From: Ephydatia muelleri
Taxonomy: Eukaryota; Porifera; Demospongiae; Spongillida; Spongillidae
Assembly (NCBI GenBank): GCA_013339895.1
Contig: JABACO010000008.1
Coordinates: 8,741,788 to 8,805,787 of the forward strand
Direction of reading: 5' to 3'
Length of the DNA stretch: 64,000 nucleotides
This document shows, one piece after another, positions 61,227 to 64,000 of the stretch. Numbering within the stretch: the stretch's first letter is position 1; the number at the start of each line of letters is the position of its first letter. The translations under genes were made by a program, and so were the position numbers. Under the pieces are notes generated by a model that worked only from the letters and a program-made list of their open reading frames with translations, made no database searches and had not been told where the DNA came from.

Positions 61227-61263
<37 letters not shown>
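60766..61263 (+). other. Possible first exon next to transposon-end sequences
   Basis: 60766 onward begins CAGCGGCGGATCTACC, a hAT-like MITE end, followed by a G run. From 60932 a plus-strand frame starts at AAAATGG (a good initiation context). It encodes M-A-R-P-P-N-L-T-S-M-N-Y-P, an acidic patch (EECEEIQEM), a KKRKLEK basic patch (possible nuclear signal) and a helical stretch, then runs into a 37-base poly-G (61227-61263). No domain is recognised. It may be an exon captured by, or disrupted by, repeat insertion. Confidence 0.3.
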
Positions 61264-61264
<1 letters not shown>

Positions 61265-61408
61265 GCAGTTATTAGATTAAAGGGACCAACCAGCATGCAT
61301 GTGCTGTTTTACCATCTGTTCCATCATGCATGTATCTATGGTTCAATCAATTCTATTCACATGTACACACAAATAATTCAGCTAGATACAATAACAGTCA
61401 ATGAAAGG

Positions 61409-63420
61409 TTACATTAGAAGTGTTTCTAATTCAATTCTTCTTGGATGCATCTGTGCATACATATCAATAACCCTGTCAATATCTGTGTGCTGGTCATAAT
61501 GAGTGTGAAGTAATGCCAAATTTGCCAATCGTTCATTACCCATTGTGGCTCTCATATAGGTCTTCAGGCACCTCAGGACACTTGCACTCCTTTCACATTC
61601 ACAAGATGTTACTGGTAGTGTGCATGCAATTTGCAAAAGAATTCTGATGTTAGGATACAGCTGTGCATCACACTCTGTGATGGCTTCTGATGGTGAGCTT
61701 ATCTGCAGGCACAGTACTGCATGTATTTAGACTTCCATCTGCACATTTCATTCCCCAATAGCTCTGAAGATCATGTTGATACTGAGCCATAATTTAACTC
61801 AGCTTTGAAGGCTTGGAGAACATTACAGATGAAACTATGGTTAAAAGATAACTAGCATTAACTGACAAAGTTGAAAACTGCTCATTAAGATGAGAAGAGG
61901 ACATGGTCCAGAAATGGTATGGTGACATTCCTCTTATAGTGCTCAATAGGAATAGCAGAAGAGACATTAATTCGATGCTGCTTTAAATTTCAATAGTTCG
62001 AGGGGCTGAAACTATACATCCCACTTTATCAGCCATTCATACCGCCTGATCACATATTATTTGAAATCCACTATCCACATTATCTCTTTCATTCTTGTAT
62101 ACTTTCAGAATGTCTTCAATCATCTCAAATGCTTCATACACATCTATGGCTCTACTTTGCAGCTGTATAGTAATGCCAGACAAATGAGATAAGTATCCGT
62201 AAATTGTCAAGAGAACAACAATGAAGTTAAAGTTCGTAAGGCCATGAAGTATTTGTTGAGGTTCACTTCGAAGAGTTTACATCCCAATCAACAAATTAAT
62301 TCTCCATATTCATGCAGATGTTGCAGATGATCAATTACATTACGAACGTCTATTAAGGCACATGAATGACTTATAACTAGATTTAATTGATGGGAACTGC
62401 AGTGGATATATGTTGCAAGTGGAGACAGTTCTTGCATTTGTGCTTGAACACCAATACGCTCAGAGGACATATTGCTGGCACCATGCATCATAGCCCTCCC
62501 TGGCCACAACAGGCAAATCATCATCCTTGAGAAATTAAGCTACCATCCAGGGTGCTCGATCTCTGTTGTTTGCTGATATTTTTTAGAGCTGCCATGTGTT
62601 TGTGTTTTACACTTTTTGTGAAATTTATTCCACGCAACACAGGGTTCATTCACAAGGCAACCCATAGTGACATGGTTATCACTGAAGAGTGCAAAAGACA
62701 CCCTCAACTACAGTACTGTACACAATCCAAGGGTCCATATCGAACCATTTAAACTGAAATTGTCTGTTGCACTTCCCAAACAAAGTACAAGCTAGGGAAT
62801 GCATGATCTTCAATACAGTTTAACGGAGTTAAACGCAGTTAATTTAGCAGCGCATGCGCGCGAATACACGGGATAATCGTGAGCTAGCGCAGTTGCGGAC
62901 ACGTGTTCGGTGCCAATTTTGCGCGAGTTTATAAAAAATGCTTTTTTTATAACAAAGCATACTTTTCAGCAGCTGATTAGGATTAAATGCTAGTGCAAAA
63001 ATTGCGTGACTTCAGTCAACATATATGATTCCAATGTCTGGGTGAAAACTGTCTCCAGGCTGACTGAAAATAGGAGGCTGGTGAACTTGTGGTTCAAACG
63101 TTGTACTACGAACAGATGACGACAAGCATGGTTCAGTAGATGAGTGGATTTGTGACCCCGACGTACTGATGAAGCGTTTATAGTTTTAAGCTTATACAGG
63201 ACTAGGTGTAGGTGATGCCGGGATATCGCTAGTGGTGCATCAAGTGGTGGAATTTTGAGCAAGAGAGGACTGTACAGAATCATGTACAAATATTGTACTA
63301 GAAGTGTCACTGGGACTGGACTGACCTTGAGCGCTGCAGCTCTTCTTCACTACAGGCAAAAAATGCTCTATTGATTTGCAGCTCTTTTTTCTCCCTTTCC
63401 CTCTGCTCACGACGTCCCAT
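61409..63420 (-). pseudogene. Degraded hAT transposase
   Basis: Minus-strand pieces in order: from ATG at 63420, MGRREQREREKKELQINRAF then a stop; a Ser/Thr-rich stretch ending Q-P-G-D-S-F-H-P-D-I-G; 62524-62288 with GASNMSSERIGVQAQMQELS and the THCSSHQLNLVISHSC-like block; and 61636-61409 with TLPVTSCECERSASVLRCLK and YMRATMGNERLANLALL. The last is the hAT dimerisation domain. The middle block (G-A-S-N-M-S, HC-x2-H-x-L-N-L-V) is characteristic of ZMYM/TTF-type hAT transposases. Many stops and shifts; the element is dead. Confidence 0.7.
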
Positions 63421-63782
63421 CAAGCAAGTCGTGTGTATAAATTAACTCGCAAACTACTGATCCGAACGTAAGCCCTCCCTCCACCACCCAAGTTACGTAT
63501 TCGTACATATTAATAACATGGCTAAATTTATGATAATGATTAATCGGCCAGGTAGCTTTTAAAACATTAGCTTAGCCACGAAAAATACATGCATCTGTGG
63601 CTTAGCTTCACGGTTGGTACTGATCCGAAGTCGGAAATGGACAGACTGCGTTAAATCAGGAAATATATTCATGCATGCCCAAGCGGACTTCAAGTCCGGC
63701 GGGGTGGTGCCTCCCTGCGTACCGCCTGTACGGGCCTGGATTGGGCTTTGTGCGCTTTGTGTGAGAAGTTAGAAAAACTCAA
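63421..63782. other. No feature recognised
   Basis: Short unique sequence between the hAT relic and the repetitive frame at the window end. Confidence 0.4.
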
Positions 63783-63971
63783 TTGGATTCATTGTTCAGA
63801 GGGATGGCTAGTGAGGAGGTGGAGGACATGATGGCTAGTGAGGAGGTGGAGGACATGATGGCTAGTGAGAGGGTGGAGGACATGATATCTAGTGAGGGGA
63901 TGGAAGACATGATTGCTAGTAAGGTGGAGGACAGTCAGAAGTTGGAGGATGAGGCTCAACATCGAAGATGA
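63783..63971 (+). CDS. Acidic tandem-repeat ORF (62 aa)
   Basis: After MDSLFRG the frame has four or five copies of a 10-residue unit, M-A-S-E-E-V-E-D-M, encoded by 30-bp repeats (GAGGTGGAGGACATGATGGC and variants). It ends K-L-E-D-E-A-Q-H-R-R. No domain is recognised. It could be a small acidic protein, an exon that continues past the window, or a minisatellite that happens to be open. Confidence 0.35.
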   Translation: MDSLFRGMASEEVEDMMASEEVEDMMASERVEDMISSEGMEDMIASKVEDSQKLEDEAQHRR

Positions 63972-64000
63972 TAAAGCATTTTGCAGACGAGCACAAAATG

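Overview
This is a eukaryotic nuclear window, almost certainly from a marine invertebrate animal. Genes are split by GT-AG introns with legible phases, XRN1 and DPH5 have animal architecture, there are long (CA)n/(GT)n and poly-G/C tracts, and many transposon superfamilies co-occur. The transposon mix and the receptor-tail exons would suit a sponge or another early-branching animal, but no ribosomal or mitochondrial marker is present, so the phylum is inference.

Layout. 1-12 kb: an intronless gene for a probable ADP-ribosyltransferase-fold protein with an N-myristoylation signal (2884-3660), the last exon of a single-pass receptor (7314-7870, minus), inverted-repeat elements and a degraded Ginger1-like transposon (integrase, Ulp1/C48 protease, PHD). 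12.9-14.6 kb: an element with terminal inverted repeats (TIRs) that carries an eight-cysteine module and a RecQ-type helicase fragment, Academ-like. 15.4-18.2 kb: a second receptor-tail exon with an in-frame 24-bp minisatellite, then a hAT-like non-autonomous element with a perfect 8-bp target duplication. 21.7-25.9 kb: a nearly complete two-gene ISL2EU-like transposon (SWIM-YqaJ-PHD protein plus DDE transposase). 26.2 kb: a third receptor-tail exon. 29.8 kb: an exon with three membrane spans. 31-35.5 kb: fragments of one reverse-transcriptase retroelement family with a nuclease-like C-terminus.

35.8-59.9 kb is the host gene core. DPH5 (diphthamide biosynthesis, minus, 7 exons, 277 codons) and XRN1 (5'-3' exoribonuclease, plus, 32 exons, 1,924 codons) lie head to head across about 780 bp. 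Both were rebuilt exon by exon and every splice phase closes. All seven catalytic acidic residues of XRN1 fall at their canonical positions. XRN1 introns hold minisatellites, a hAT fragment and a 4.4-kb element with 32-bp perfect TIRs that contains a retroelement copy. One minisatellite repeats an exon-intron boundary.

60-64 kb: a possible first exon, a degraded hAT transposase (minus) and a repetitive acidic reading frame.

The leading candidates for something undescribed are (i) the three receptor-tail exons, which share a phase-1 start, a membrane segment, YxN[VIPT] tyrosine motifs and an N-x-x-Y-[GA]-A-R ending, and (ii) the family with AGTCTCGTACCCAGACCC ends that carries RecQ pieces.
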